Shown here: positions 55,748 through 64,000 of the stretch, one piece after another
How positions within the stretch are numbered: position 1 is the stretch's first letter
Layout: every line of letters begins with the position of its first letter
Assembly (NCBI GenBank): GCA_028695735.1
Contig: JAQVIJ010000003.1
Coordinates: 1-64,000 of the forward strand
Direction: 5' to 3'
Length of the DNA stretch: 64,000 nucleotides
DNA from: Deltaproteobacteria bacterium
GTDB lineage: Bacteria; Desulfobacterota; Dissulfuribacteria; Dissulfuribacterales; DYLC01
Notes under the pieces: model-generated
Told to the model about the DNA's origin: nothing
The model's input: the letters and a program-made list of their open reading frames with translations, nothing else
The model's database searches: none
Translations under genes and position numbers: made by a program

Positions 55748-56515
55748 ATGAGTGAGCAGGAATGTTATATAGATCACGAGCACCCTCTTTTGGAAGAAGA
55801 CAGTTTTTGTTTCTCATGTACGCCGGAAAAGGAGTGTTTCACCGCGTGTTGTTATGATGTGAATCTGGTGTTGATGCCCTATGATGTAGTGCGGCTCAAA
55901 CGCAGGCTGAATATGCGTTCGGACGAGTTCCTGAAGCGTTATACCAGTGTGCATGTGGGGCAGGGCAGCGGAGTGCCTGTCCTGACAATGAATATGGAGC
56001 GCAACAGTTTCAAATGTCTGTTCCTGGAGGAAGGAAAGGGTTGCTCGGTCTATGAAGACCGTCCCGGCGCCTGCCGCACCTACCCCCTGGCCCGAATGAT
56101 TCACAGAAGCGTGGACGATCAGATCACTGTTCGGCATTATGTGGTGCGGGAACCGGATTGCAGGGGGTTTGAAGCGGGCGCCAGGCATTCTGTCAAGGAG
56201 TGGATAGAGCATGAAGGCATAGCGCCTTACAACGCCATGAACGACATCTTCAGCGAGCTGTTACAGGCCAAGAATGAGGCAGGTGTGGGGTCATTGAATG
56301 CAGACCAGATAGAGCAATTCTATCTCGGTTGTTATAACATAGATGCCTTTCGGGATTTCTTTTTGAACGGCCCGAACCTGGACCGCTACATGGAAGACCC
56401 TCAGGTCATAGAGCGCATCTCTCAGAATGAGGATGCCCTTCTGGAGTATGCCATGAGGTGGGTGAAAAAAAAGCTCTTCAGCGGCTGTTCATGCGTGGGC
56501 TGTAAGGCATTTTAA
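55748..56515 (+). CDS. YkgJ-family cysteine-cluster protein
   Basis: 255 residues. The cysteine cluster of the YkgJ/UPF0153 family is visible: CFSCTPEKECFTACC near the N-terminus, then KCLFLEEGKGCSVYEDRPGACRTYPL, which suggests a zinc or iron-sulfur site. The C-terminal part (about 160-255) is helical and ends with CSCVGCKAF. The family is uncharacterised, though often near flagellar genes in deltaproteobacteria. AGGAG lies 12 bases upstream. Confidence 0.85.
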   Translation: MSEQECYIDHEHPLLEEDSFCFSCTPEKECFTACCYDVNLVLMPYDVVRLKRRLNMRSDEFLKRYTSVHVGQGSGVPVLTMNMERNSFKCLFLEEGKGCSVYEDRPGACRTYPLARMIHRSVDDQITVRHYVVREPDCRGFEAGARHSVKEWIEHEGIAPYNAMNDIFSELLQAKNEAGVGSLNADQIEQFYLGCYNIDAFRDFFLNGPNLDRYMEDPQVIERISQNEDALLEYAMRWVKKKLFSGCSCVGCKAF

Positions 56516-56530
56516 GGAGAATAAGCGGTT

Positions 56531-56947
56531 ATGCTTCAATTTGAACCGAACATGCGTGTGGGCATAGATGTACTGGACAATCAGCACAAGTCCTTGATAG
56601 GGGCCTTGAATCGGCTGATGGATGCCCTGTGGGACGGCAAGGGCAGGGAAGAGGTCTGTAACAGCATAAAATTCCTGTTAGACTATACCGTTACCCACTT
56701 TTCCGACGAAGAGGAGTGGATGGAGCGATACAGGTTCCCCGAGCTGGAGGGCCACAGGCTTATACACAGGCAGTTTGTGGAGCGTGTGCAGGGCCTTGCA
56801 AAGGCCTGTTCAGAGGGCACCATCACCTCTGACCTGGCCATTTCCACCTTTTACGACACATGGGATTGGTTGAAGGACCATATACTCAAGATGGACAAGA
56901 GATACGGCAAGTTCATCACCGAGCGCATGGGGCTTTCGCAGAAATAA
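56531..56947 (+). CDS. bacteriohemerythrin
   Basis: 138 residues; a four-helix bundle with all seven di-iron ligands: His19, His56, Glu60, His75, His79, His117 and Asp122. It binds O2 (or NO) reversibly. It lies 15 bases after the YkgJ-like gene and, with the globin-coupled sensor and the heme kinase, is the third O2/NO-binding or redox protein in the window. It may protect oxygen-sensitive enzymes or serve aerotaxis. Confidence 0.95.
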   Translation: MLQFEPNMRVGIDVLDNQHKSLIGALNRLMDALWDGKGREEVCNSIKFLLDYTVTHFSDEEEWMERYRFPELEGHRLIHRQFVERVQGLAKACSEGTITSDLAISTFYDTWDWLKDHILKMDKRYGKFITERMGLSQK

Positions 56948-56989
56948 TCCTGCACAGTGAAGAACTATTTTTCACAGGCATCCTTTGGG

Positions 56990-58063
56990 CTACAAAATCA
57001 ACATGGCATCCCCATAGCTGTAAAACCGGTAGCCTTCTTGAATCGCCTGGTTATATGCCATGAGTATTCGTTCCCTTCCTGCAAAGGCTGAGACCAACAC
57101 CAAAAGGGAGGAACCCGGCAGGTGAAAGTTGGTGAGCAGGGCATCCACTACCTGAAAATCAAAGCCTGGCAGAATGTAGAGGTCGCACATGGCCTCAAAG
57201 GGCTGTAATGCCGCCTCTTTCCAGGCCTCACCACCCGTTTTTTGTGCCCAAAACTCCAGGGTGCGTACGGCTGTAGTGCCCACAGCAAACACCCGTCCTC
57301 CCCTTTTTTGAGTGTCCTGTAAAAGCCGTTGCGTTTCCACAGGAATGGAGATCCACTCCGCATGAATCTTGTGCTTTCGAATGTCTTGAGTCTTGATGGG
57401 CGCAAAGGTGCCGTAGCCCACATGCAGGGTTACATGGCCGATGGCTATGCCTCGTTGTTTCAGCCTCTTGAGAATGGCCTCGTCGAAGTGTAATCCTGCT
57501 GTGGGGGCCGCTACTGACCCTGTGTGCCTGGCATAGACGGTCTGATAGGTCTTTTTATCCTCTTCAGCGGCGGGACGGTCGATATAAGGCGGCAGGGGCA
57601 TCTCGCCATGGCGTTCCAGGACCTCCTCCAGGCCTTCGCTAAAGTGTAGTTGCAATCGCACTTGACCGTTGGAAAGACCTTCCAGCACCTCTATTACCAG
57701 TTCATCCTGCCATGAAAAGACCTGTCCTGGCCTCAGAGGCTTGGAGCTGTGACAGAGGGCTGTGACAATGGCCGTTTTGTCCGAGAGCAGTTGGGGAAAG
57801 TGCAAAAACAGAAACTCCACCTTGCCGCCAGTGGGTTTGCGAGTGCGCAGCCTGGCCGGAAAGACACGGCTGTCATTTACTATGAGGCAGTCTTTTGGCT
57901 CAAGATACTCCAGGATATCCGGAAAAGAGCGATGTGTTATTTCACCTGTGCCGCGCTTCAGGACCAAGAGCCTGGATGTGCTGCGTTCAGGCGCAGGGTA
58001 TCTGGCAATGGCGGATTCAGGCAGATGAAATGTATAGGCATTCAGGTCATATCTATGGGTCAT
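56990..58063 (-). CDS. queA: S-adenosylmethionine:tRNA ribosyltransferase-isomerase
   Basis: Transfers and isomerises the ribosyl moiety of SAM onto preQ1-tRNA to make epoxyqueuosine. 357 residues with the family blocks YHLPESAIARYPAPERSTSRLL, DCLIVNDSRVFPARLR, VAAPTAGLHFDEAIL, VGYGTFAPIKTQDI and LLTNFHLPGSSLLVLVSAFAG. Length is normal. It faces the hemerythrin gene; no strong ribosome binding site is seen. Confidence 0.94.
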   Translation of the reverse strand: MTHRYDLNAYTFHLPESAIARYPAPERSTSRLLVLKRGTGEITHRSFPDILEYLEPKDCLIVNDSRVFPARLRTRKPTGGKVEFLFLHFPQLLSDKTAIVTALCHSSKPLRPGQVFSWQDELVIEVLEGLSNGQVRLQLHFSEGLEEVLERHGEMPLPPYIDRPAAEEDKKTYQTVYARHTGSVAAPTAGLHFDEAILKRLKQRGIAIGHVTLHVGYGTFAPIKTQDIRKHKIHAEWISIPVETQRLLQDTQKRGGRVFAVGTTAVRTLEFWAQKTGGEAWKEAALQPFEAMCDLYILPGFDFQVVDALLTNFHLPGSSLLVLVSAFAGRERILMAYNQAIQEGYRFYSYGDAMLIL

Positions 58064-58208
58064 GGGTGTTTCTGTCCATTGATTTTGGTGTCCCTTGTCT
58101 TTTTGATATGGGGTTGCTATTTTACGTCAATTTGTAGATAAAGGGAACCTTGGAAAATTGCCATTTCGCTCACAAGTGCGTTGTCCGTCGGCGAAAAATG
58201 CTCACATA

Positions 58209-58235
58209 CCTGTCTGCGTGCAACGCACAGGCAGG
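58209..58235. repeat. 27-bp hairpin repeat, copy 2
   Basis: Identical to 30574-30600, here in the 270-base gap between divergent queA and plsC. The gap also has other short inverted repeats (TTTTTCGCC near 58250) and holds no gene. Confidence 0.85.
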
Positions 58236-58333
58236 CAGTCAGCTCCACTTTTTCGCCTTCATCGCGCCTTGTTCTTGAACGAAAATTCTGATTTTTCAAG
58301 GCTCACCAAACTCAATGGTTAAGGGTCTATTCC

Positions 58334-59074
58334 ATGCGTGCATTCCTGTTCCTGCTGACCGTAGTTTTTGGTTTCTTTTTTTTCGGGCTGCTCAGCATTT
58401 TTTGCAAGGTTGTCTTGCGTTCCGAGCACGGCGTATATCGAATCGGACGGGCCTGGGCAAGGCTCTGTATACGGCTGGGTGGCATCACCTGTGAGGTGAC
58501 CGGAGTAGAGCATGTGCCCATGAATAGAACGGTGGTCTTCTGTGCCAATCATGCAAGTCAGGTGGATATTCTGGCCCTCTATGACACCCTTCCTGTGAGC
58601 ATTCGCTTTCTGGCTAAGAAAGAGCTGTTTTCAGTGCCGTTTTTCGGGTTTGTGATGACCATCGCAGGCCACATACCCATAGACCGCTCTGGCGGCAGGG
58701 CTGCGGTCAAGAGCATAAATGAGGCAGCCGAAAAGATTCGAAGCGGCGCCTCGGTGGTGATCTTTCCCGAGGGCACTCGCAGTCGTGACGGCAGGCTTCA
58801 GCCCTTCAAGACCGGCGGTATGCAGGTGGCCATGCGCTCCGGCTGTCCCATTGTGCCTGTGGCTATTTCAGGCAGCTATGAGATTCTGCCTCGCAGCCGA
58901 ATCTGGATACGGCCAGGGCACATCAAGGTCGCCATCGGTGAGCCCATTTCTCCATTAGGGCCTGATGGCACACCGCTTTCCAAGGAAGAGGTCTCTCAGC
59001 GCACATGGGAGGCCATTTCAGGGCTGTTGAACCGGTTACAGAAAGATAGAGAAGATGCCCGTCCTGCCCAGTGA
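58334..59074 (+). CDS. plsC: 1-acyl-sn-glycerol-3-phosphate acyltransferase
   Basis: Makes phosphatidic acid from lysophosphatidic acid at the inner membrane. 246 residues with an N-terminal TM helix (about 3-25) and the acyltransferase motifs: NHASQVD (HX4D, catalytic His and Asp), GHIPIDRSG, VIFPEGTRSRDG and IVPVAISG. Overlaps the AddA-like gene by 20 bases. Confidence 0.94.
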   Translation: MRAFLFLLTVVFGFFFFGLLSIFCKVVLRSEHGVYRIGRAWARLCIRLGGITCEVTGVEHVPMNRTVVFCANHASQVDILALYDTLPVSIRFLAKKELFSVPFFGFVMTIAGHIPIDRSGGRAAVKSINEAAEKIRSGASVVIFPEGTRSRDGRLQPFKTGGMQVAMRSGCPIVPVAISGSYEILPRSRIWIRPGHIKVAIGEPISPLGPDGTPLSKEEVSQRTWEAISGLLNRLQKDREDARPAQ

Positions 59075-62000
59075 TGTAACACTTCGATTTCCGCACATAA
59101 TGCGTGTCAATGCCTCTGCGGGTTCTGGCAAGACCTATTTGCTTGCCATGCGTTTCTTACAGTTTTTGCTTTCGTCGCATATTCCAAACAACCGCATCGC
59201 CAATTCTCTGGCCATCACATTTACGAACGATGCGGCATCGGAGATGAAGAGACGCGTCCTTTATTTTTTGAAGGAATTGGCCATAGTTCCCTCTTCTGAA
59301 CGCCTGGCTGAACTTTTCCATTTAGTGTCATGCAAGCCGGAAGACCTGTCCATGCGTGCCGGGGAACTGGTGGATGAGCTGTTTGCGAACTACGACTTCT
59401 GGCAGATTCGCACCATAGACAGCTTTCTGCATCAGTTGGTATATGCAGCCGGCTATGACCTGGGGATCTCTCCGGAATACGAGATTTGTTCAAATCAGCA
59501 GGAGTTTTTTCAGAGGGCATTGGACCGATTGCTTTTGCAGGCCGGCCGGGACACGGAGTTGTTTCAAAGGCTCTCCAGCTTTTTGAAATTCTATCTCTAT
59601 GAGGCGGAAAAGGCCTCGTGGTGGCCTCAATACGACATCTTGAGGGTGGTCACCGACCTGTATGCCCAGGAACAGGGTTACGGATTGCCCCTTGCAAGAC
59701 CTGTGGGCGTATGCCTGTCCAAGGATGAAATCCGGAATAAAATCGGTGCATTCATGCAGAAGGCATCGGCGTTGGGCTTGAAATTCAATCGAAATACAGA
59801 AACGGCTATGGAGCATGCCATCAATGGCAGGTTCGATAATGCCTTCGACAAGACCTGGTTTCAGAAAGAGGATGCAGCGGCGCTGTTTCTGAAGAAGTCT
59901 TGTCGTGAAATGCCCGGTGAAATTCAAATGGAATGGCAGGAAATCAGGAGGTGTTTGAGTGAATATGCCGTAGTGCGGGCGCAGAAAGACATCCTGTCCT
60001 ATCTGGATTTGATGGAGGCATGGAAGGGTGCCCTGGCTGCCTTGAAACAGGAGGAAAGGGCGGTCTTTTTTGGAGACATCACCGCCTTTGTGCACCGTAT
60101 CTATGCAGAGATTCCTCTGCCTGACCTGTTTTTCCGTCTGGGAGAGCGTATTTTTCACATCCTCATAGACGAGTTTCAGGACACCAGTTCCCTTCATTGG
60201 CGGGCCATGCAGCCTCTGGTGGAGGAGGCCCTGAGCAAAGGCGGTTCATTTTTCTGCGTCGGTGACGAAAAACAGCTGCTGTATCGCTGGCGCGGGGCGG
60301 CGCAGTCCGTGTTCAGGGATGCGCCGCTTGACCTGGCCCATCAGGTGGAGAATGGTGTGGAGGATGTATTCCTTCAGGAGAACTGGAGGAGTCACAGGGT
60401 TATAGTGGATTTTGTGGCCAGGTTGTTTCATGAAAACAATCTCAAGGACTGGGCGGCCTCTTTGAGCAATTCCAGATCGCATGATGGCTCAGACCTCACA
60501 TCAGAACTGGCGAAACAGGTGGGCCTTGTGTTTTCCCATGTCAGGCAGACAATCCCTCAAAGATTTGAAGAGAAGAGGGCCGGCGGTCTGGTGCATGTGG
60601 AGTGCATGGAAGGGCTGAAAGCGGAGGCATTACTGCTTTCCGCCTGTGAATGGACCGCCCGTCTGATTCAGGAACTGCTCAAACGCTACCGGCCTGAGGA
60701 TATCTTTGTGCTGCTTCGCAAGAACGACGAGGTGGAGCGTTTTACAGCGCACCTCGCCTTCAGGGGGATTGCCGTATATTCGGAAAGGCAGATGGATATT
60801 CGCAGGAATCGTCTGGTGCAGACCCTTCTGGCCATGTTGCGCCTCATTTCCAGGGCGGATGACCTGTGTGTGGCCCAGGTACTGACCAGTGAGCTTTTTG
60901 CCGGATTCTGGCAGATGTTTTGTGAAGGGATATCCCCTTTGCACTGGATAGAAAATGCCCCCAAACCCTTGATTGCCTCCTGGAAACGGGAACTGGGCGG
61001 GCTGTGGGAGGCCACCTTCGGAGGCCCTTTGAAGGCGTTGAGGTTCTGGCCTGTTTATGAGATCGTGTCCAAATTATTACAATTTTTCCATTACAGCGAG
61101 TCCGCATCTCATGAAGAGGCAGTGGTGGAGTATTTTCTGGAGCTGCTTCAAAATAAAAAAGATGGTGCGACCTTTGACATAGCCTCGCTTCTGGAGTGGT
61201 TCGAAAAGGCGGATGACGAAGTCTTTGTCATGAAAAATGTAAAATCCAGTGAGGCCGTGCGCATCATGACCATTCACAAGGCCAAGGGGTTGCAGGCGAA
61301 GGCGGTGATTTTGCCCATTGCAACTCTGACATGTGAAGGGCATAAAGGGGTTTATTTCGTGCCTGAAGGGCAGGGTTTGAAGGCCTTGAAGATCCCTAAA
61401 CACCTGCGCAATGTCTCCCGTGAATTGAATGAGATTGTTCAAAATGAGAAAATGAACGCCTGGCTGGATGAGTTGCGCACCCTGTATGTGGCCGTGACAC
61501 GCGCCGAAGAGGAGCTCTATATGCTTCTGCCTCAAAAGAAAGGGTTACATAAAAATCAACTGTTAACGCTGTTGAGCGGCGCAATTCCGGAGTTAGGTGC
61601 GGAAAATTCAGGAGACACGAGTGTATGTCCTGTGTTTCGCCTGGGTGTGCCGGTGGCCGGACCAACAGCACAGGTGTCTTCAAATCCGCAAGCGACTCAC
61701 GGGCTCTTATATCCTGAGGGGCAGGGGGACTGGGCCTGGCTGAGTTCCATTCGGCATCGGGCGTCTTCCCTGCCTTTGTCTGCAAATGTGCAGGCCGTGC
61801 AACTGGGAGAGGCAGTGCACAGGCTTCTGGCGGGCTTTACCAGCCTTCCTCAAGACCTGAAAGGTGATGTGCAAGGTGTATATGATTTTTTGAAGACCTT
61901 GTGGCAGGGCCATTTGAATGCCGTTGAAACAGCAGGTGCCGGTGATTATGCGCCCCTGCTGCAATCCGTGGCCCGGACCCTGTGCAGGGAGGACCTGGCA

Positions 62001-62267
62001 GCCTTTTTCTGGCCTTTCGCAAATGCGACGGTCTGGGTTGAAAGGGAGCTTGTGGGGAGGGACGGCGCACTCTATCGCATGGATCGAGTGGTGCAATCAA
62101 ACGGCGAGATTGTGGTCATGGAGTTCAAAACAGGCGAAGGCGGTGATGAAGGCGTGAAGCAGTTGAAACAATATCTTCAGGAGATGCAGGGTCTCTATGC
62201 CGGAATGAAGGTCAAGGGTTGTCTCATCCATCTCATGCACCAGGAGGTTTTATGGCTGACACCATAA
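59055..62267 (+). CDS. AddA-like helicase-nuclease
   Basis: 1070 residues. Superfamily 1A helicase motifs: VNASAGSGKTYLLAMRF (Walker A), FTNDAASEMKRRV, LIDEFQDTSSLHW (Walker B), GDEKQLLYRWRGA, TIHKAKGLQAKAV and YVAVTRAEEELY. The C-terminal nuclease of the RecB/AddA family covers about 960-1070, with YRMDRVVQSNGEIVVMEFKTG. Together with the next gene it should resect double-strand breaks. It is near the length of AddA (about 1200). It overlaps addB by 16 bases. Confidence 0.88.
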   Translation: MPVLPSDVTLRFPHIMRVNASAGSGKTYLLAMRFLQFLLSSHIPNNRIANSLAITFTNDAASEMKRRVLYFLKELAIVPSSERLAELFHLVSCKPEDLSMRAGELVDELFANYDFWQIRTIDSFLHQLVYAAGYDLGISPEYEICSNQQEFFQRALDRLLLQAGRDTELFQRLSSFLKFYLYEAEKASWWPQYDILRVVTDLYAQEQGYGLPLARPVGVCLSKDEIRNKIGAFMQKASALGLKFNRNTETAMEHAINGRFDNAFDKTWFQKEDAAALFLKKSCREMPGEIQMEWQEIRRCLSEYAVVRAQKDILSYLDLMEAWKGALAALKQEERAVFFGDITAFVHRIYAEIPLPDLFFRLGERIFHILIDEFQDTSSLHWRAMQPLVEEALSKGGSFFCVGDEKQLLYRWRGAAQSVFRDAPLDLAHQVENGVEDVFLQENWRSHRVIVDFVARLFHENNLKDWAASLSNSRSHDGSDLTSELAKQVGLVFSHVRQTIPQRFEEKRAGGLVHVECMEGLKAEALLLSACEWTARLIQELLKRYRPEDIFVLLRKNDEVERFTAHLAFRGIAVYSERQMDIRRNRLVQTLLAMLRLISRADDLCVAQVLTSELFAGFWQMFCEGISPLHWIENAPKPLIASWKRELGGLWEATFGGPLKALRFWPVYEIVSKLLQFFHYSESASHEEAVVEYFLELLQNKKDGATFDIASLLEWFEKADDEVFVMKNVKSSEAVRIMTIHKAKGLQAKAVILPIATLTCEGHKGVYFVPEGQGLKALKIPKHLRNVSRELNEIVQNEKMNAWLDELRTLYVAVTRAEEELYMLLPQKKGLHKNQLLTLLSGAIPELGAENSGDTSVCPVFRLGVPVAGPTAQVSSNPQATHGLLYPEGQGDWAWLSSIRHRASSLPLSANVQAVQLGEAVHRLLAGFTSLPQDLKGDVQGVYDFLKTLWQGHLNAVETAGAGDYAPLLQSVARTLCREDLAAFFWPFANATVWVERELVGRDGALYRMDRVVQSNGEIVVMEFKTGEGGDEGVKQLKQYLQEMQGLYAGMKVKGCLIHLMHQEVLWLTP

Positions 62268-64000
62268 AAATCGCCATGCAGGACTCACTGCTGGAGCATA
62301 TAGCAGGGCTTTTGCTGCAGGCCGGCGGCAGGGACCTCTCCGGTTTTGTGGTGGTCTTTCCCGGCGACCGGCCCTGCCTGTATCTCAGGGAGCTTCTGAA
62401 CAGACGCATTTCAGGCCCGTATCACCCGCCTCATCTCCTGAGCATAGATGCCTTGGTCACACTGCTTTCCCAACAGTATGCAGGTGGTGCAAGGCATGAT
62501 GTGGAGTCCCTGGAGCTTCTGCACGGGTTGTGGCAGGTGGTAAGGGCGGTCTCGGAGGGTGTGGAGACCAGGGATGTTATGAAAGAGGTGGTGAAGGACT
62601 TCGAGACCTTTTTTTTCTGGGGTATGGAGCTGCTTCAGGTGCTGAATGAGTTTGAATCCGAGGATTTTACTCCGGACTTCATAGACAGGTATGTGAATCT
62701 GGCCCTGGAGGCGGACGGTTTGAGCCCTGAAGCGGCGGGTGTATGGCCCTTTTTGGGGCGGATATACGAGGAATGGCTGAACCTTTTGCAGGAACGTTCG
62801 TGGTGGACACGGGGAGAGCGTTACAGATTGGCCTCGAAGCTGGAGCAGGTGGACTGGTCCTTTCTGCTTCGTTCAAACGCCGGTGGTACGCCCGTAATCT
62901 ATCTCGCAGGCTTTCTGCTGCCTTCCACAGACCCCGATGCATATCAGTCTCGCACGGAGCAAAAGATATTTGATCTGCTTGTCAACAGACACGACGCAAC
63001 ATGTATCACCTACGACCGGTCTATTTCAAGGCAGCCTGAAGTCAAGGTGTATGAAGCTGTCAATTTCCATGGCCAACTGGCCATGGCGGGCCGCATTCTT
63101 CATGAAAAAAATGTGGAGAAGGACCAGGTGTCCCATGAACTGCGGGCATTCGTGCTGCCCAGTCCGGACAGGCTCATTCCGGCACTGTGCTGGCTCATGA
63201 ATGCCCAGCCTGCGCCCTTCAATGTCACCATGGGCTATCCGATGGAAAGACTGCCCCTTACGGAGCTGGTGTTTTCTGTGCTCGCTCTTGTGCAGTCCAG
63301 TATATGGAGCGCTGAAAACGCTGGTGGCATCTCCATGGGTAATCTGCTTTATCTTCCTGATTTAATTTGTCTTTTGTCTCATCCATATCTCCTTGCATAT
63401 GAAAGGTCCCTGTTGAGGGAACCGGAGTCCACCACCGGCTCGGTGTTGGAGGCCTGGATGCAGGAGAAGCGCATGTCCTTCGGAGACCCACAGGAGCTTC
63501 GAGAGGCCCTGGCCGCAGCCTCAATGGATGACTCATTTTTTGAGGCGGTTCTGAGGGTTGCAAGAGAGACAGCCTCCTCTTCGACTGTCGAAGGCCGGGC
63601 CCTCTGCCTCATCGGATTCATCAATGGGTTGTCCCAGGCCGATGTGATGCTTCAGGATGTTATGCGCGGGGCCTTCTGGCAGGACGGGAATCGAGTGCTC
63701 ATGGAATTATTGCAGGCATTGGCCCGTTCTCCCCTGAGGCAGGAAGAAATGAGCGCAGCGGGATTCAAGCGGCTTTTGAGATATCTTATGGCCGAAAGAA
63801 GACTTCCATTCAAGGGCATTCCGCTGGAAGGCTTGCAGGTTCTGGGCATTCTGGAGACACGATGCCTGAATTTCGACGAGGTATTCATCTTTGATTTGAA
63901 CGAGGGGGTATTGCCGTCGGGTATAAGGCCCAACGCCATTTTGCCGTTCTCGCTGCGCAGGGCCATGAAGCTTTCGAATGTGAACAACACCATCAGGATC
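62252..64000 (+). CDS. AddB-like subunit, 5' part (runs off window)
   Basis: 583 codons are open, with no stop, from ATG 62252 (AGGAGG just upstream) to the window end. The start MADTIKIAMQDSLLEHIAG and a blocked LSGFVVVFPGDRPCLYLRELL (a Walker-like region replaced by PGDRP) match AddB/RexB. Near the end lies LQVLGILETRCLNFDEVFIFDLNEGVLPSG, the AddB hallmark before the C-terminal nuclease. Paired with the AddA-like gene it completes an AddAB-type recombination machine. Confidence 0.85.
   Translation, partial: MADTIKIAMQDSLLEHIAGLLLQAGGRDLSGFVVVFPGDRPCLYLRELLNRRISGPYHPPHLLSIDALVTLLSQQYAGGARHDVESLELLHGLWQVVRAVSEGVETRDVMKEVVKDFETFFFWGMELLQVLNEFESEDFTPDFIDRYVNLALEADGLSPEAAGVWPFLGRIYEEWLNLLQERSWWTRGERYRLASKLEQVDWSFLLRSNAGGTPVIYLAGFLLPSTDPDAYQSRTEQKIFDLLVNRHDATCITYDRSISRQPEVKVYEAVNFHGQLAMAGRILHEKNVEKDQVSHELRAFVLPSPDRLIPALCWLMNAQPAPFNVTMGYPMERLPLTELVFSVLALVQSSIWSAENAGGISMGNLLYLPDLICLLSHPYLLAYERSLLREPESTTGSVLEAWMQEKRMSFGDPQELREALAAASMDDSFFEAVLRVARETASSSTVEGRALCLIGFINGLSQADVMLQDVMRGAFWQDGNRVLMELLQALARSPLRQEEMSAAGFKRLLRYLMAERRLPFKGIPLEGLQVLGILETRCLNFDEVFIFDLNEGVLPSGIRPNAILPFSLRRAMKLSNVNNTIRI

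Noticed and set aside
62679-63993. Short frames over the final 1.3 kb
   Set aside because: They overlap the long open AddB-like frame, which has the clear ribosome binding site and family motifs.

Overview
The window reads as one contiguous chromosomal segment of an anaerobic, flagellated, Gram-negative bacterium, most likely a deltaproteobacterium in the broad sense (Desulfobacterota-like). This is inferred from gene order: rpsA-sppA-HU, ilvB-ilvN-ilvC-psd-pssA-leuA, and hemC next to a fused cobA-hemD. It also rests on the hybrid cluster protein beside an octaheme cytochrome, the siroheme/ferredoxin protein, and a long fliL-to-cheY flagellar cluster. No species can be named from sequence alone. 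Most coding DNA is moderately GC-rich; the first 1.3 kb and the 29.5-31.6 kb stretch differ.

Layout. 1-574: the 3' part of a 5S rRNA, its terminator and a frameshifted gene remnant. 575-1177: a Yip1-type membrane protein. 1332-7269 (minus): compact UvrA, a stand-alone Lrp/AsnC sensor domain, HU/IHF, SppA and ribosomal protein S1. 7531-7770: a small secreted protein. 7852-17226 (minus): rpe, hypF, and a combined leucine/isoleucine/valine and phosphatidylethanolamine operon. 17458-29519 (plus): zinc ribbon protein, hemC, cobA-hemD, GAF-type histidine kinase, UvrD-type helicase, HAD-like protein, MltD-like transglycosylase, a heme-binding sensor kinase with its response regulator, and a siroheme/ferredoxin protein.

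29520-31611 is a repeat island. It holds a single integron-type gene cassette: a BrnT toxin gene with a one-base frameshift, an intact antitoxin gene and a 62-bp attC. A second cassette appears truncated, and several families of palindromic and tandem repeats surround both. 31502-35832 is a nitrosative-stress or hydroxylamine module. A 14-bp FNR/HcpR-type palindrome sits at an ideal class II position before hcp, followed by a zinc ribbon protein, an iron-sulfur protein and an octaheme hydroxylamine-oxidoreductase-like cytochrome. 36219-42431 is a sensory block: a globin-coupled GAF-GGDEF-EAL protein, a Cache-domain membrane protein split by a one-base frameshift, and an unusual CsgG-like/solute-binding fusion.

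42825-53866 is the flagellar cluster fliL-M-N-O-P-Q-R-flhB-flhA-flhF-flhG-fliA-cheY, preceded by a sigma-54-like site. A second FliL-like protein, a DUF2802-like protein, a YkgJ-type cysteine-cluster protein and bacteriohemerythrin follow. The window ends with queA (minus), plsC, an AddA-like helicase-nuclease and the start of its AddB-like partner, which runs off the end. Three gas or redox sensors or carriers (heme kinase, globin-coupled EAL protein, hemerythrin) in one segment suggest an organism that lives at a redox boundary and adjusts motility to it; that last statement is inference.
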